Shown in pieces: positions 7,271 to 14,790 of a DNA stretch of 64,000 nt. The stretch spans positions 1 to 64,000 of the forward strand of contig CAJQNB010000059.1 of the NCBI GenBank assembly GCA_905479575.1, read 5' to 3'. The position numbers and the translations under genes are program-made. The DNA is from an uncultured Pseudophaeobacter sp. (GTDB lineage Bacteria; Pseudomonadota; Alphaproteobacteria; Rhodobacterales; Rhodobacteraceae). Under the pieces are notes generated by a model that saw only the letters and a program-made list of their open reading frames with translations, did not search any database and was not told the origin of the DNA. Numbering within the stretch: the first letter of the stretch is position 1; each line of letters begins with the position of its first letter.

Positions 7271-8743
7271 TCACACTGACATGCAGATGTATTTCATTTC
7301 CAGATAGTCTTCGATGCCGTGGTGGCTACCTTCGCGGCCCAGGCCGGATTGTTTGACGCCGCCAAAGGGGGCCACTTCGGTGGAAATAAGACCCGTGTTG
7401 ACGCCAACGATGCCATATTCCAGGGCCTCAGCGACCTTGTAAACGCGGCTCAGATCTTTGGCATAGAAATACGACGCAAGGCCAAAGATGGTGTCATTGG
7501 CCATCTCAATGACGTCGTCTTCGCTCTCAAACTTGAACAAAGGTGCCAATGGCCCAAAGGTTTCATCGGTTGCAAAGGCCATCTTGCGGGTTGCCCCGGT
7601 GACAATGGTCGGTTGAAAGAAGGTTCCGCCCAGATTGGATGGGGTGCCACCTAGAATGACCTCGGCCCCTTTGGCGGTCGCATCTGCAATATGGTCCTGC
7701 ACTTTGGTCACTGCCTTGGCGTTGATCAGCGGGCCAAACACGGTGCCATTTTCCATGCCATCGCCGACCTTCATTTTGGCAACGGCTTCCTTCAGCTTGG
7801 CGGCAAATTGATCATAGACCCCGGCCTGCACATAGATCCGGTTGGCGCAGACACAGGTCTGACCATTGTTGCGGAACTTGCACATGATCGCGCCTTCTAC
7901 GGCGGCATCCAGATCGGCGTCGTCAAAGACGATGAACGGGGCGTTACCACCCAGCTCCATCGAGCACTTTGTCACTGTGTCAGCAGCCTGGCGCATCAGG
8001 ATGCGACCCACTTCGGTGGAGCCGGTGAAGGTGAGTTTGCGCACCGTGTTGTTTTCACAGAACTCCTTGCCGATTTCGGAGGCATTGGAGGAGGGCACAA
8101 CGTTGAACACGCCGGCAGGAATGCCAGCGCGGTCCGCCAGGACACCCAGCGCAGTGGCCGAGAGCGGGGTGAGTTCCGCCGGGCGGGCGACAAAGGCGCA
8201 GCCTGCTGCCAGTGCCGGGCCGGCCTTGCGGGTGATCATTGCATTGGGAAAGTTCCAGGGCGTAATGGAGGCGGCAACACCAATAGGTTGTTTCAGAACG
8301 GTGATGCGCTTGTCGCGCTGGTGGCCAGGAATAGTCTCGCCATAGATGCGTTTGGCTTCTTCGGAAAAGAATTCAATGAAGGATGCACCATAGGCGATCT
8401 CGCCGCGGGCTTCGGCCAGGGGTTTGCCCATTTCGGCTGTCAGGATTACGGCCAGATCTTCCTGATTGGCCATCATCAGATCATACCATTTACGCAGCAC
8501 AGATGCGCGCTCTTTACCGGTCCATTTGGCCCATTCTTTTTGCGCAGCATCGGCCTGGGCGATGGCTCCGGCGACCTGGGCGCGGCTAACATCGGCAACC
8601 TGGGCAATCACATCGCCGCGCGCCGGGTTGGTCACATCGAACGTGCCCTCACCATCGACGAACGCCCCGCCGATATAGGCGCGGGTTTCCAACAGGGTTG
8701 GGTCGCTCAACAGAGTCTTCAGCGCGGTGGTTGTTTGTAGCAT
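7271..8743 (-). CDS. NAD(P)-dependent succinate-semialdehyde dehydrogenase type
   Basis: 490 residues from the ATG at 8743 (MLQTTTALKTLL), preceded by a purine-rich GGAGGCCCC. An upstream in-frame extension exists but would run through the promoter region. The aldehyde dehydrogenase fold is clear: catalytic Glu263 in SMELGGNAPF and Cys297 in NNGQTCVCANRIY, with TPWNFPNAM earlier. The nearest class is GabD, oxidising succinate semialdehyde to succinate. The usual cofactor-binding KPAE motif reads RPAE here (Arg187). It is divergent from an alpha/beta hydrolase. Substrate assignment is moderate. Confidence 0.85.
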   Translation of the reverse strand: MLQTTTALKTLLSDPTLLETRAYIGGAFVDGEGTFDVTNPARGDVIAQVADVSRAQVAGAIAQADAAQKEWAKWTGKERASVLRKWYDLMMANQEDLAVILTAEMGKPLAEARGEIAYGASFIEFFSEEAKRIYGETIPGHQRDKRITVLKQPIGVAASITPWNFPNAMITRKAGPALAAGCAFVARPAELTPLSATALGVLADRAGIPAGVFNVVPSSNASEIGKEFCENNTVRKLTFTGSTEVGRILMRQAADTVTKCSMELGGNAPFIVFDDADLDAAVEGAIMCKFRNNGQTCVCANRIYVQAGVYDQFAAKLKEAVAKMKVGDGMENGTVFGPLINAKAVTKVQDHIADATAKGAEVILGGTPSNLGGTFFQPTIVTGATRKMAFATDETFGPLAPLFKFESEDDVIEMANDTIFGLASYFYAKDLSRVYKVAEALEYGIVGVNTGLISTEVAPFGGVKQSGLGREGSHHGIEDYLEMKYICMSV

Positions 8744-8795
8744 AGGGGCCTCCCGAGGGTGTTTGTGCAGACATGGAAAACTGTTCCCGATAGAT

Positions 8796-8835
8796 ATGTC
8801 CAGAAAGATCCATAAGTCCAGAATTTGATCATAAG
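8796..8835. repeat. Imperfect direct repeats in divergent promoter
   Basis: ATGTCCAGAAAGATCCATAAG (8796-8816) is followed by AAGTCCAGAATTTGATCATAAG (8814-8835). They are two imperfect direct copies with an 18-bp period in the AT-rich 188-bp gap between the dehydrogenase (minus) and hydrolase (plus). They are a plausible binding site for an unknown regulator of one or both genes. Confidence 0.45.
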
Positions 8836-8931
8836 TTAATTTACTTGTTAATCTAATTGCATTGGGGAGAAGAGTGTTTGACAATGGCAAAGCCAGATTG
8901 TCACTTGTTGCACAAATAGGGGAGCACACTG

Positions 8932-9720
8932 ATGGAACTGGATGATGCCTATGCAAATGGCGCGCACATTGCGGGAGCGGAGGATTTTCCGCCGCGCTGG
9001 GCGGCTTCGGCCGAGGATTTCCGCAATAGCCTGCACGAACGGGCGCGTCTGAATCTCCCCTATGGTGACGGCGCGCGGCATTGCTTTGATCTCTTCATGC
9101 CGGAAACGGCGCCAAAGGGGGTGCTGATTTTTGTGCATGGCGGCTATTGGCTGGCCTTTGACAAAAGCTCTTGGTCGCATCTGGCAGTGGGCGCATTGGC
9201 GCAGGGCTGGGCGGTGGCGATGCCCTCTTATGATCTGTGCCCAGAGGTGCGAATTGCGGATATCACACAGCAGGTGGCCAAGGCCGTGGTTCGCATTGCT
9301 GAAGAGGTGCCGGAGGTGCCGATCTCGCTTGCCGGCCATTCGGCTGGAGGGCATCTGGTAGCGCGAATGCTGGATCCAAAGGTGATCCCCAATGCGGTTG
9401 GCGCGCGTTTGAAAGTTGTTGTACCGATTTCGCCGCTGGCGGATCTGCTGCCGCTGCTGCGCACCTCGATGAATGACAAGTTCCAGATGGACAACGACGC
9501 GGCCAAGGCCGAAAGCCCGGTGGAAATGCAGGAACGCTACCAGACTGAGGTGACTGTTTGGGTTGGTGCAGAAGAGCGCCCCGCCTTCCTGGATCAGGCG
9601 CAGTGGCTGGCAGATGCCTGGCACGCGGATCACGTGATTGCCTTTGGCAAACACCATTTTAATGTCGTGGACCCCCTTGCAGATCCCGAGAGCGATCTGG
9701 TTCGCTTGCTCACAAGCTAG
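8932..9720 (+). CDS. Alpha/beta hydrolase, kynurenine-formamidase-like
   Basis: 262 residues with an alpha/beta hydrolase fold of the arylformamidase-like branch. HGGYW is at 69-73 (oxyanion-hole motif), GHSAGGH places nucleophile Ser137, and His241 or His242 in GKHHFNVVD is the likely catalytic His. A cap domain is not evident. The start at 8932 follows an AGGGGAGCAC stretch. It is divergent from the semialdehyde dehydrogenase and 219 bp before creatinase on the same strand. No other tryptophan-degradation gene is nearby, so the kynurenine substrate is not supported by context. A general carboxylesterase is the alternative. Confidence 0.78.
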   Translation: MELDDAYANGAHIAGAEDFPPRWAASAEDFRNSLHERARLNLPYGDGARHCFDLFMPETAPKGVLIFVHGGYWLAFDKSSWSHLAVGALAQGWAVAMPSYDLCPEVRIADITQQVAKAVVRIAEEVPEVPISLAGHSAGGHLVARMLDPKVIPNAVGARLKVVVPISPLADLLPLLRTSMNDKFQMDNDAAKAESPVEMQERYQTEVTVWVGAEERPAFLDQAQWLADAWHADHVIAFGKHHFNVVDPLADPESDLVRLLTS

Positions 9721-9895
9721 GCCCAGGGACGAAGATGTGCGGGAGGCAGCGAAGAAATATCGCTTGCCTCCGCGATGATTCGGGCGCATTTTCCAGCCTG
9801 ACTAGGCGATGGCGTCGCCACATGAACGCGCTGACTTGGGATGATAACCACTGGTTTCGTCGGTCAGCGCCACATGGGTCACTTTCAATTTTTTC

Positions 9896-9912
9896 GTCCT
9901 GTACGCCAGGAC
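9896..9912. promoter_or_regulatory. Inverted repeat upstream of creatinase
   Basis: GTCCTG-TACGC-CAGGAC is a perfect 6-bp dyad, 27 bp before the creatinase ATG. A second small dyad, AACCA-C-TGGTT, is at 9847-9857. Either could be an operator, and the first could also fold in the leader RNA. Evidence is limited to symmetry and position. Confidence 0.35.
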
Positions 9913-9939
9913 CTTTCTTGAGCAAAGGAAGGATCCAGC

Positions 9940-11148
9940 ATGACTGCACGTCCTGACATGTATCGTTTTCACAATGGTGAAAAAGCCCCACTGCAATTTG
10001 CGGTCTCTGAGTATGAGGCGCGCATCGCCGATCTGCGTAAAATCATGACCGACAAGGGGGTGAGCGCGGCTGTCTTCACCTCGATGCATAATATCTCTTA
10101 CTATTCCGGCTTTACCTACTGCGCCTTTGGCCGCCCCTATGGGCTGGTTGTGACGGCGACCGAGGCCGTAACCATCTCGGCGGGTATTGACGCGGGCCAG
10201 CCCTGGCGCCGGTCGTTCTGCGACAACATCACCTATACCGACTGGCAGCGCGACAATTTCTGGCGCGCCATCAAAACTGTGTCCGGTGAGGGCGCTGTTG
10301 TGGGGTTTGAGAGCGACCACCTGACCCTGCTGCAAAAGGGAAAGCTGGAAAGCTTCCTGAGCCCGTCGAAGTTGGTGGATCTCTATGAACCTACCATGGT
10401 GCAACGGATGGGCAAATCCGACGCAGAGCTGGAGATGATCCGTGCGGGGGCTGCCGTGGCAGATGTGGGCGGTTTTGCCATTCGGGATGCGATCAAGGAA
10501 GGCGCGCGCGAGATTGATGTGGCCATGGCCGGGCGGGACGCGATGGAGCTGGAGATTGCCAAGCGGTTTCCCGATGCGGAATATCGCGACAGCTGGGTCT
10601 GGTTCCAGTCGGGGATCAATACTGATGGCGCGCATAATCCGGTGACAGGGCGCAGATTGCAGCGCGGTGATATCCTGTCGCTGAATACCTTTCCGATGAT
10701 TTCCGGCTATTACACAGCGCTGGAACGCACCCTGTTTTTGAGCGACGTGGATGCCGAGAGCCTGAAAATCTGGGAGGCCAATGTGGCGGCCCATGAATAT
10801 GGCATTTCACTGTTGAAACCCGGGGCCAGCTGTGCCGAAATCACCCATCAGATCAACGCCTTCTTTGAAGAGCGCGACCTGCTGCAATATCGCACCTTTG
10901 GCTATGGCCATTCCTTTGGGGTGCTGTCGCATTACTACGGGCGTGAAGCCGGGCTGGAGCTGCGTGAAGACATCGACACGGTGCTGGAGCCCGGCATGGT
11001 AATTTCGATGGAACCGATGCTGACCCTGGCCGCAGGGCAGCCCGGCGCCGGTGGCTACCGTGAGCATGATATTTTGATTATCCATGAGGAGGGCAATGAA
11101 AATATCACCAAATACCCCTATGGGCCTGGGTTCAACGTTGTTGGCTGA
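9940..11148 (+). CDS. Creatinase (creatine amidinohydrolase)
   Basis: 402 residues, a member of the pita-bread-fold M24 family lacking metal ligands. Compared from memory with Pseudomonas putida creatinase, the length and numbering coincide: catalytic His232 lies in SGINTDGAHNPVT, Glu262 in YYTALERTLFL and Glu358 in VISMEPM. The GYGHSFGVLSHYYGREAGLE block is almost unchanged. The enzyme hydrolyses creatine to sarcosine and urea. GGAAGGATCC precedes the ATG. Neither creatininase nor sarcosine oxidase genes are adjacent. A repeat element begins 36 bp after the stop. Confidence 0.93.
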   Translation: MTARPDMYRFHNGEKAPLQFAVSEYEARIADLRKIMTDKGVSAAVFTSMHNISYYSGFTYCAFGRPYGLVVTATEAVTISAGIDAGQPWRRSFCDNITYTDWQRDNFWRAIKTVSGEGAVVGFESDHLTLLQKGKLESFLSPSKLVDLYEPTMVQRMGKSDAELEMIRAGAAVADVGGFAIRDAIKEGAREIDVAMAGRDAMELEIAKRFPDAEYRDSWVWFQSGINTDGAHNPVTGRRLQRGDILSLNTFPMISGYYTALERTLFLSDVDAESLKIWEANVAAHEYGISLLKPGASCAEITHQINAFFEERDLLQYRTFGYGHSFGVLSHYYGREAGLELREDIDTVLEPGMVISMEPMLTLAAGQPGAGGYREHDILIIHEEGNENITKYPYGPGFNVVG

Positions 11149-11184
11149 ACGCCCAGGCGCTACGTCGTGAAAGACCAGCGTGGC

Positions 11185-11257
11185 GCTCCCGCCCGGATTT
11201 GATCCCTGCCGGGATCACATGCCCGTTGGGCATGGCACCGCGCCTTTGGCGCGGTGC
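11185..11257 (+). repeat. Gene-end repeat, copy E (three tandem hairpins)
   Basis: Order: GCTCCCGCCCG (11185-11195), hairpin GATCCC-TGCC-GGGATC (11201-11216), CATGCCC-GTT-GGGCATG (11218-11234), and hairpin GCACCGCGCC-TTT-GGCGCGGTGC (11235-11257). The same module order occurs at 17358, 50395, 54969 (minus) and 59541. It starts 36 bp after the creatinase stop on the same strand. The rest of the 374-bp gap to pssA holds a GCACCC/GGGTGC dyad (11330-11355) and no convincing gene; a 68-codon frame at 11304-11510 has no recognisable features. Confidence 0.7.
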
Positions 11258-11522
11258 TGTCCCGTGATACGACCTGAGTCTGTGGTCTGGTCACGCAGGG
11301 TTTATGACTGAAGCCATAAAGAGTATTTTGCACCCTTGCGGGAGCCTGCGGGTGCTTTCTGGGGGGCTGACCCTTGCTTTCAAAGCCAAACCTTTTATGA
11401 GTACCGACCTCACCTTGGTGTTGGACGGGGCCCTGCAAGTCAGTGTGGAGCCTGTTTTGACAGCGGGTGGGGAGTTGTTTCCAACACTGATCTCTGTCTC
11501 ATATAGGTGACCAGGCCACGCC

Positions 11523-12266
11523 ATGGATGAACCCCACGACAAAAGACTGACCGAGTTTGCGCTGATCCAGCTCTTGCCCAATATCATGACGGTTGGCGCA
11601 ATCTGCGCCGGGCTTTCGGCTATCCGTTTTGGGGTGCAGGGCAACTATGTGCTGGCGGTACAGCTGATACTCCTGGCGGCGCTTCTGGACGGGCTGGACG
11701 GGCGTCTTGCACGGGCCCTGGGCAGCGACAGCAAGATGGGCGCCGAGCTGGATTCGCTGGCGGATTTCCTCAACTTTGGTGTTGCCGCGCCGCTGGTGAT
11801 CTATTTCTGGGCGCTTCAGGACATGAGCAACGCTGGCTGGATCTCGGTCCTGGTGTTTTCTGTCTGCTGCGTGGTGCGGCTGGCCAGGTTCAATGTCGCC
11901 ACCAAATCCGAAGAGGTCAGCGACGTGGCCAGTGGATATTTTGTTGGCATCCCTTCGCCCGCCGGGGCGCTACTGGCGATGCTGCCCATGTTCATTTCTT
12001 TTGCCTTTGATGCGGGAACCGGATTCCCCAAGCTGCTGATCTGTCTGCATATGGTGGTCATTGGGTTGTTGATGATCAGCCGCATTCCTACCTGGTCGCC
12101 CAAGCTGGTACGCATCTCACGCGAGAACGTGAAGTATTTTCTGGTTGCCTGCGCCTTTGCCGGCGCTGCTGTATTGACCTACGCCTGGACGACAATGGTT
12201 GTTCTCTGTCTCAGCTATGTTGTGCTGGTGATCTGGGGATTGCTGAAACGATCCTCGCCGGAATAA
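11523..12266 (+). CDS. pssA: CDP-diacylglycerol-serine O-phosphatidyltransferase
   Basis: 247-residue integral membrane enzyme that makes phosphatidylserine, the precursor of phosphatidylethanolamine. The CDP-alcohol phosphatidyltransferase signature DG-x2-AR-x8-G-x3-D-x3-D is complete: Asp59, Gly60, Ala63, Arg64, Gly73, Asp77, Asp81. Several hydrophobic segments follow, including VLVFSVCCVVRLARF and the last one, TTMVVLCLSYVVLVIWGLL. It begins MDEPHDKRLTEFALIQLLPN, the typical alphaproteobacterial PssA start. Phosphatidylserine decarboxylase, often upstream in this group, is not next to it here. Confidence 0.93.
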   Translation: MDEPHDKRLTEFALIQLLPNIMTVGAICAGLSAIRFGVQGNYVLAVQLILLAALLDGLDGRLARALGSDSKMGAELDSLADFLNFGVAAPLVIYFWALQDMSNAGWISVLVFSVCCVVRLARFNVATKSEEVSDVASGYFVGIPSPAGALLAMLPMFISFAFDAGTGFPKLLICLHMVVIGLLMISRIPTWSPKLVRISRENVKYFLVACAFAGAAVLTYAWTTMVVLCLSYVVLVIWGLLKRSSPE

Positions 12267-12370
12267 CCCTGACCGCCAAGGCTGGCCAGCATCCTGCCAG
12301 CGCCCCGCCAGTGCGCTGCTGTTGCTTTCGTTTGTAGACTGTCACCGGATCCCTGTTTGGCAGAGGTTGT

Positions 12371-12739
12371 CTAAACAAGGGCAGGGCGCTGGTCATAGCG
12401 GTGCCGGTCGGCGCGTATGCCAGGTTGATGATCCACGGCCCATTCATTCAGCGCCCCTATCGCCTGGTGCAAAGACAGCCCGCGCGCGGTGAGGCTATAT
12501 TCCACATGTGGCGGGGCAGAGGGCAGAACCCTGCGGCTGACCAGTCCGTCACGTTCCAGATTTCGCAGGGTCACTGCCAGCATGCGTTGCGAAATGCCGT
12601 CGATCACCCGCTTCAAAGCATTAAAACGGCAGGGACCTTTGGAAAGCTCCAGAATGGTCAGAACGGTCCATGCATCGCCAACCCGGTCCAGCACGTCACG
12701 GATCGGACAGTCATAGTCGAGTTTGCCCTTTGCTCCCAT
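12371..12739 (-). CDS. HxlR family transcriptional regulator
   Basis: 122-residue winged-helix regulator. CPIRDVLDRVGDAWTVLTILEL at the N terminus and FNALKRVIDGISQRMLAVTLRNLERDGLV (recognition region) are diagnostic for HxlR. Cys11 in DYDCPI is at the position used as a redox or electrophile sensor in YodB/QsrR-type members (family knowledge). It is divergent from an NAD-binding protein, with a perfect palindrome in the gap, so it probably represses that gene and itself. The last residues (RADRHRYDQRPALV) are unconserved. Confidence 0.9.
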   Translation of the reverse strand: MGAKGKLDYDCPIRDVLDRVGDAWTVLTILELSKGPCRFNALKRVIDGISQRMLAVTLRNLERDGLVSRRVLPSAPPHVEYSLTARGLSLHQAIGALNEWAVDHQPGIRADRHRYDQRPALV

Positions 12740-12873
12740 TGGGTTCCTGCCTTGTTTCTATGTGGCTGGCCCTGTTTCAGACCAGGTTTTTTCGCCGCGT
12801 AAGGGGCGGTTCCCTCAAAGTAACTATAAGACGAAAAGATGCGTATTCCGTTGGCCTCTGCCGGTGCGTATCT

Positions 12874-12890
12874 AGTTACTAGTAGTAACT
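12874..12890. promoter_or_regulatory. Palindromic operator, HxlR/NAD-binding gene pair
   Basis: AGTTACT-AGT-AGTAACT is a perfect 7-bp inverted repeat with a 3-base spacer, 21 bp before the plus-strand gene. A further AGTAACT half-like site occurs at about 12818. This fits the short dyads bound by HxlR/YodB dimers. Confidence 0.6.
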
Positions 12891-12911
12891 TATATCGAAA
12901 AGAGAACTAAT

Positions 12912-13529
12912 ATGAAACTCCTGATCATTGGGGCCACGGGCATGATTGGTAGCCGCTTGGTTGCAGAAGCTGAATCGCGGGGCCACAGCGTTGTGGCCGC
13001 CTCTCGCAAGGGGAGCACGGTAGGCAATGCCCAGCCGCTGTCCCTGGAGGTGACCGATGTAGAGGCCGTGGTCGCTGCCGCCCAGACTGTGGATCTGGTG
13101 ATCACAGCGGTGAGCCCGCGTACAAGCGGCAACGCGATGGACGATGCTCTGGGCTATGGCGCTGCGCTGATTGAGGCGGCCCCGCAGATTGGCAAGCGCC
13201 TGATGGTCGTTGGGGGCGCCGGGACCCTGAATCTGCCAGACGGCACACCGGTCGCCGATGTGGTGCCAGAGCCGTATCAAGATGAAGCCAAAGCGATGCG
13301 TGCCATGTATGAAATGCTGGCAAAGAGCACAGCAGATTTCACCTTTATGGCACCGGCCGGGGTGATTGAACCCGGTGAGCGCACCGGTGTGTTCCGGCTG
13401 GGGCAACGTGCGTTCCTGACGGATGATGAGGGCAATAGCCAGATCAGCGCAGAGGATTATGCCGTGGCATTTATGGATGAGGTCGAGGTGCCAAAACACC
13501 CGCGCCAGGTCTTTACTGCCGCCTACTGA
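12912..13529 (+). CDS. NAD(P)-binding protein, atypical SDR/YwnB type
   Basis: 205 residues with an N-terminal Rossmann glycine motif GATGMIG (7-13) and VVAASRKG after the second strand, the pattern of atypical short-chain dehydrogenase/NmrA-like proteins. No YxxxK catalytic pair is obvious, so it may sense or reduce without classical SDR chemistry. An AGAGAA ribosome-binding stretch precedes the ATG. The HxlR gene and palindrome upstream imply induction by an electrophile or oxidant, as for similar HxlR-controlled reductases (inference). Substrate unknown. Confidence 0.8.
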   Translation: MKLLIIGATGMIGSRLVAEAESRGHSVVAASRKGSTVGNAQPLSLEVTDVEAVVAAAQTVDLVITAVSPRTSGNAMDDALGYGAALIEAAPQIGKRLMVVGGAGTLNLPDGTPVADVVPEPYQDEAKAMRAMYEMLAKSTADFTFMAPAGVIEPGERTGVFRLGQRAFLTDDEGNSQISAEDYAVAFMDEVEVPKHPRQVFTAAY

Positions 13530-13703
13530 TAGGCAGCTCTGGCGGGTACGCTAAGGTCGCCAGATGCTTTTGCTGCAATGAGGCCTGCAAGCGGTGCGAC
13601 GGCTCCCAACCGCTGATTTCAGCCTGGCCATTCCACCCCGATTTCGCCGGGCAGAGTGCTGGTCATGCGGTTCCGGCTGGGGCATAGTACAGGCAAGACA
13701 GAC

Positions 13704-13738
13704 AAGACCCCGGTGGAGGATCTCTGCCGGGGTCTTTT
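13704..13738 (+). terminator. Rho-independent terminator
   Basis: AAGACCCCGG (13704-13713) pairs with CCGGGGTCTT (13727-13736) and runs into TTTT. It lies about 175 bp after the NAD-binding gene and before the next operon. The 272-bp gap holds nothing else I can support. Confidence 0.8.
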
Positions 13739-13801
13739 GCTGTCATTTGACCCGGAATGGGCTGTATCCGGCACGCCGGGCGTCAGAAAAGGAGCGGAAA
13801 A

Positions 13802-14068
13802 ATGTTTGCCTTTCTTCGTCTTGTTTTGCTGCTTCTGATCATCCTGACCCTGATCTACGGTGGCGTCTCGCTCTATTCGCGTGAGCGACGACGCGCCAAA
13901 CTGAAACAGCATTGGGCAGTCAAGGGGTTGACCGGAGACCGGCAGAGCTTCATCCAGCGGGGGCTGAAACAATACGACCACTCATTACGGCGGCGGCTGA
14001 TCCTATTGGTCTATATCCTGCCGCTGAGCGCAATCGCTCTGGTCATCTATGTGGTAAACTTTAGCTAA
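13802..14068 (+). CDS. Small two-helix membrane protein
   Basis: 88 residues from the ATG at 13802, chosen because AAAGGAGCGG lies just upstream; an in-frame ATG at 13757 lacks one. Two transmembrane stretches are seen: FLRLVLLLLIILTLIYGGVSLY (3-25) and LILLVYILPLSAIALVIYVV (about 65-84). A basic, cytoplasmic-looking loop (RERRRAKLKQ) lies between them. It is 12 bp before the DUF1523 gene and probably cotranscribed. Such pairs are common in Rhodobacterales to my knowledge, but the function is unknown. Confidence 0.75.
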   Translation: MFAFLRLVLLLLIILTLIYGGVSLYSRERRRAKLKQHWAVKGLTGDRQSFIQRGLKQYDHSLRRRLILLVYILPLSAIALVIYVVNFS

Positions 14069-14080
14069 GGGGCATCTGTC

Positions 14081-14722
14081 ATGGCCTATATCAAATGGGG
14101 ATTTTTGATCACGGTTTGGTCTGCTTTTGCAGCCTTCCTGCATTATACCCTGCCGCAATACGATGTGGTGCGGATCGTCAGCACCTATGAGGAGCGCCAG
14201 GAGCTGGACAATTGGAAGCGGATCTTCTGGTCGACCCCGGACAATCCGACACAGGCGGCGATCACGCGGGATGTGCAATTCATTCAGTCCTTCCGCGCCA
14301 ATGGTGATGCGATCGTTTACCGCAACGAGGACACTGGCTGGCATTGGCCGCCCTATTTCAAGTTTGATACCGCCAATCTTTATACCGAAGCCAATGACGC
14401 GATCTCGACCAAGGATGACCCGGAATGGGTTGTGGTTCTGCACTACGGCTGGCGCAGTGTGTTCTTGTCCACCTTTCCCAATGCGATCTCAATCACGCCG
14501 GTGTCCGGTCCTGATGACAAGCCGCTCAATTGGTTCAATATCATCTTCCTGACCCTGCTGGCGGCGCTGTTTTGGGCTATCTATGTGCGCTGGCGCCGGT
14601 TTCGCCGCGATCGGATTGATCCAGTGCTGGAGGATGTCGAAGACGGGTTTTATGCGGCGGGAGACGCCATTTCGGAACGGCGCGGGCGGCTGCGGCGGTG
14701 GTTTTCCAGCCTCAAGGGATGA
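14081..14722 (+). CDS. DUF1523 family membrane-anchored protein
   Basis: 213 residues. There is one N-terminal hydrophobic segment (WGFLITVWSAFAAFLHYTLP) and one near residue 150 (WFNIIFLTLLAALFWAIYV), with the intervening part (DVVRIVSTYEER, YRNEDTGWHWPPYFKFD) likely outside the cytoplasm. The tail is basic and cytoplasmic. The whole sequence matches DUF1523, a family with no assigned function. It is in an operon with the small membrane protein 12 bp upstream and is followed by a strong hairpin. Confidence 0.82.
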   Translation: MAYIKWGFLITVWSAFAAFLHYTLPQYDVVRIVSTYEERQELDNWKRIFWSTPDNPTQAAITRDVQFIQSFRANGDAIVYRNEDTGWHWPPYFKFDTANLYTEANDAISTKDDPEWVVVLHYGWRSVFLSTFPNAISITPVSGPDDKPLNWFNIIFLTLLAALFWAIYVRWRRFRRDRIDPVLEDVEDGFYAAGDAISERRGRLRRWFSSLKG

Positions 14723-14729
14723 AACTGAG

Positions 14730-14759
14730 GCCGCCCCTGCCTGACTTTGGCGGGGCGGC
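14730..14759. terminator. GC hairpin between convergent genes
   Basis: GCCGCCCC-t-GCC (14730-14741) pairs with GGC-GGGGCGGC (14749-14759) around TGACTTT, with one bulged T. It starts 8 bp after the DUF1523 stop and lies before the convergent glycosyltransferase end. No T-run follows, so it may block both transcripts only partly. Confidence 0.5.
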
Positions 14760-14790
14760 AAGGCCACAGGAAAGCCCGGGCGCAACGGGT

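Noticed and set aside
8744-8956. N-terminal extension of the semialdehyde dehydrogenase
   Set aside because: It would overlap the divergent hydrolase start and pass through the AT-rich promoter with direct repeats; homology starts at MLQTTT.
11304-11510. 68-codon frame upstream of pssA
   Set aside because: No ribosome-binding site, no recognisable motif, and it lies among hairpins of the gene-end repeat region.
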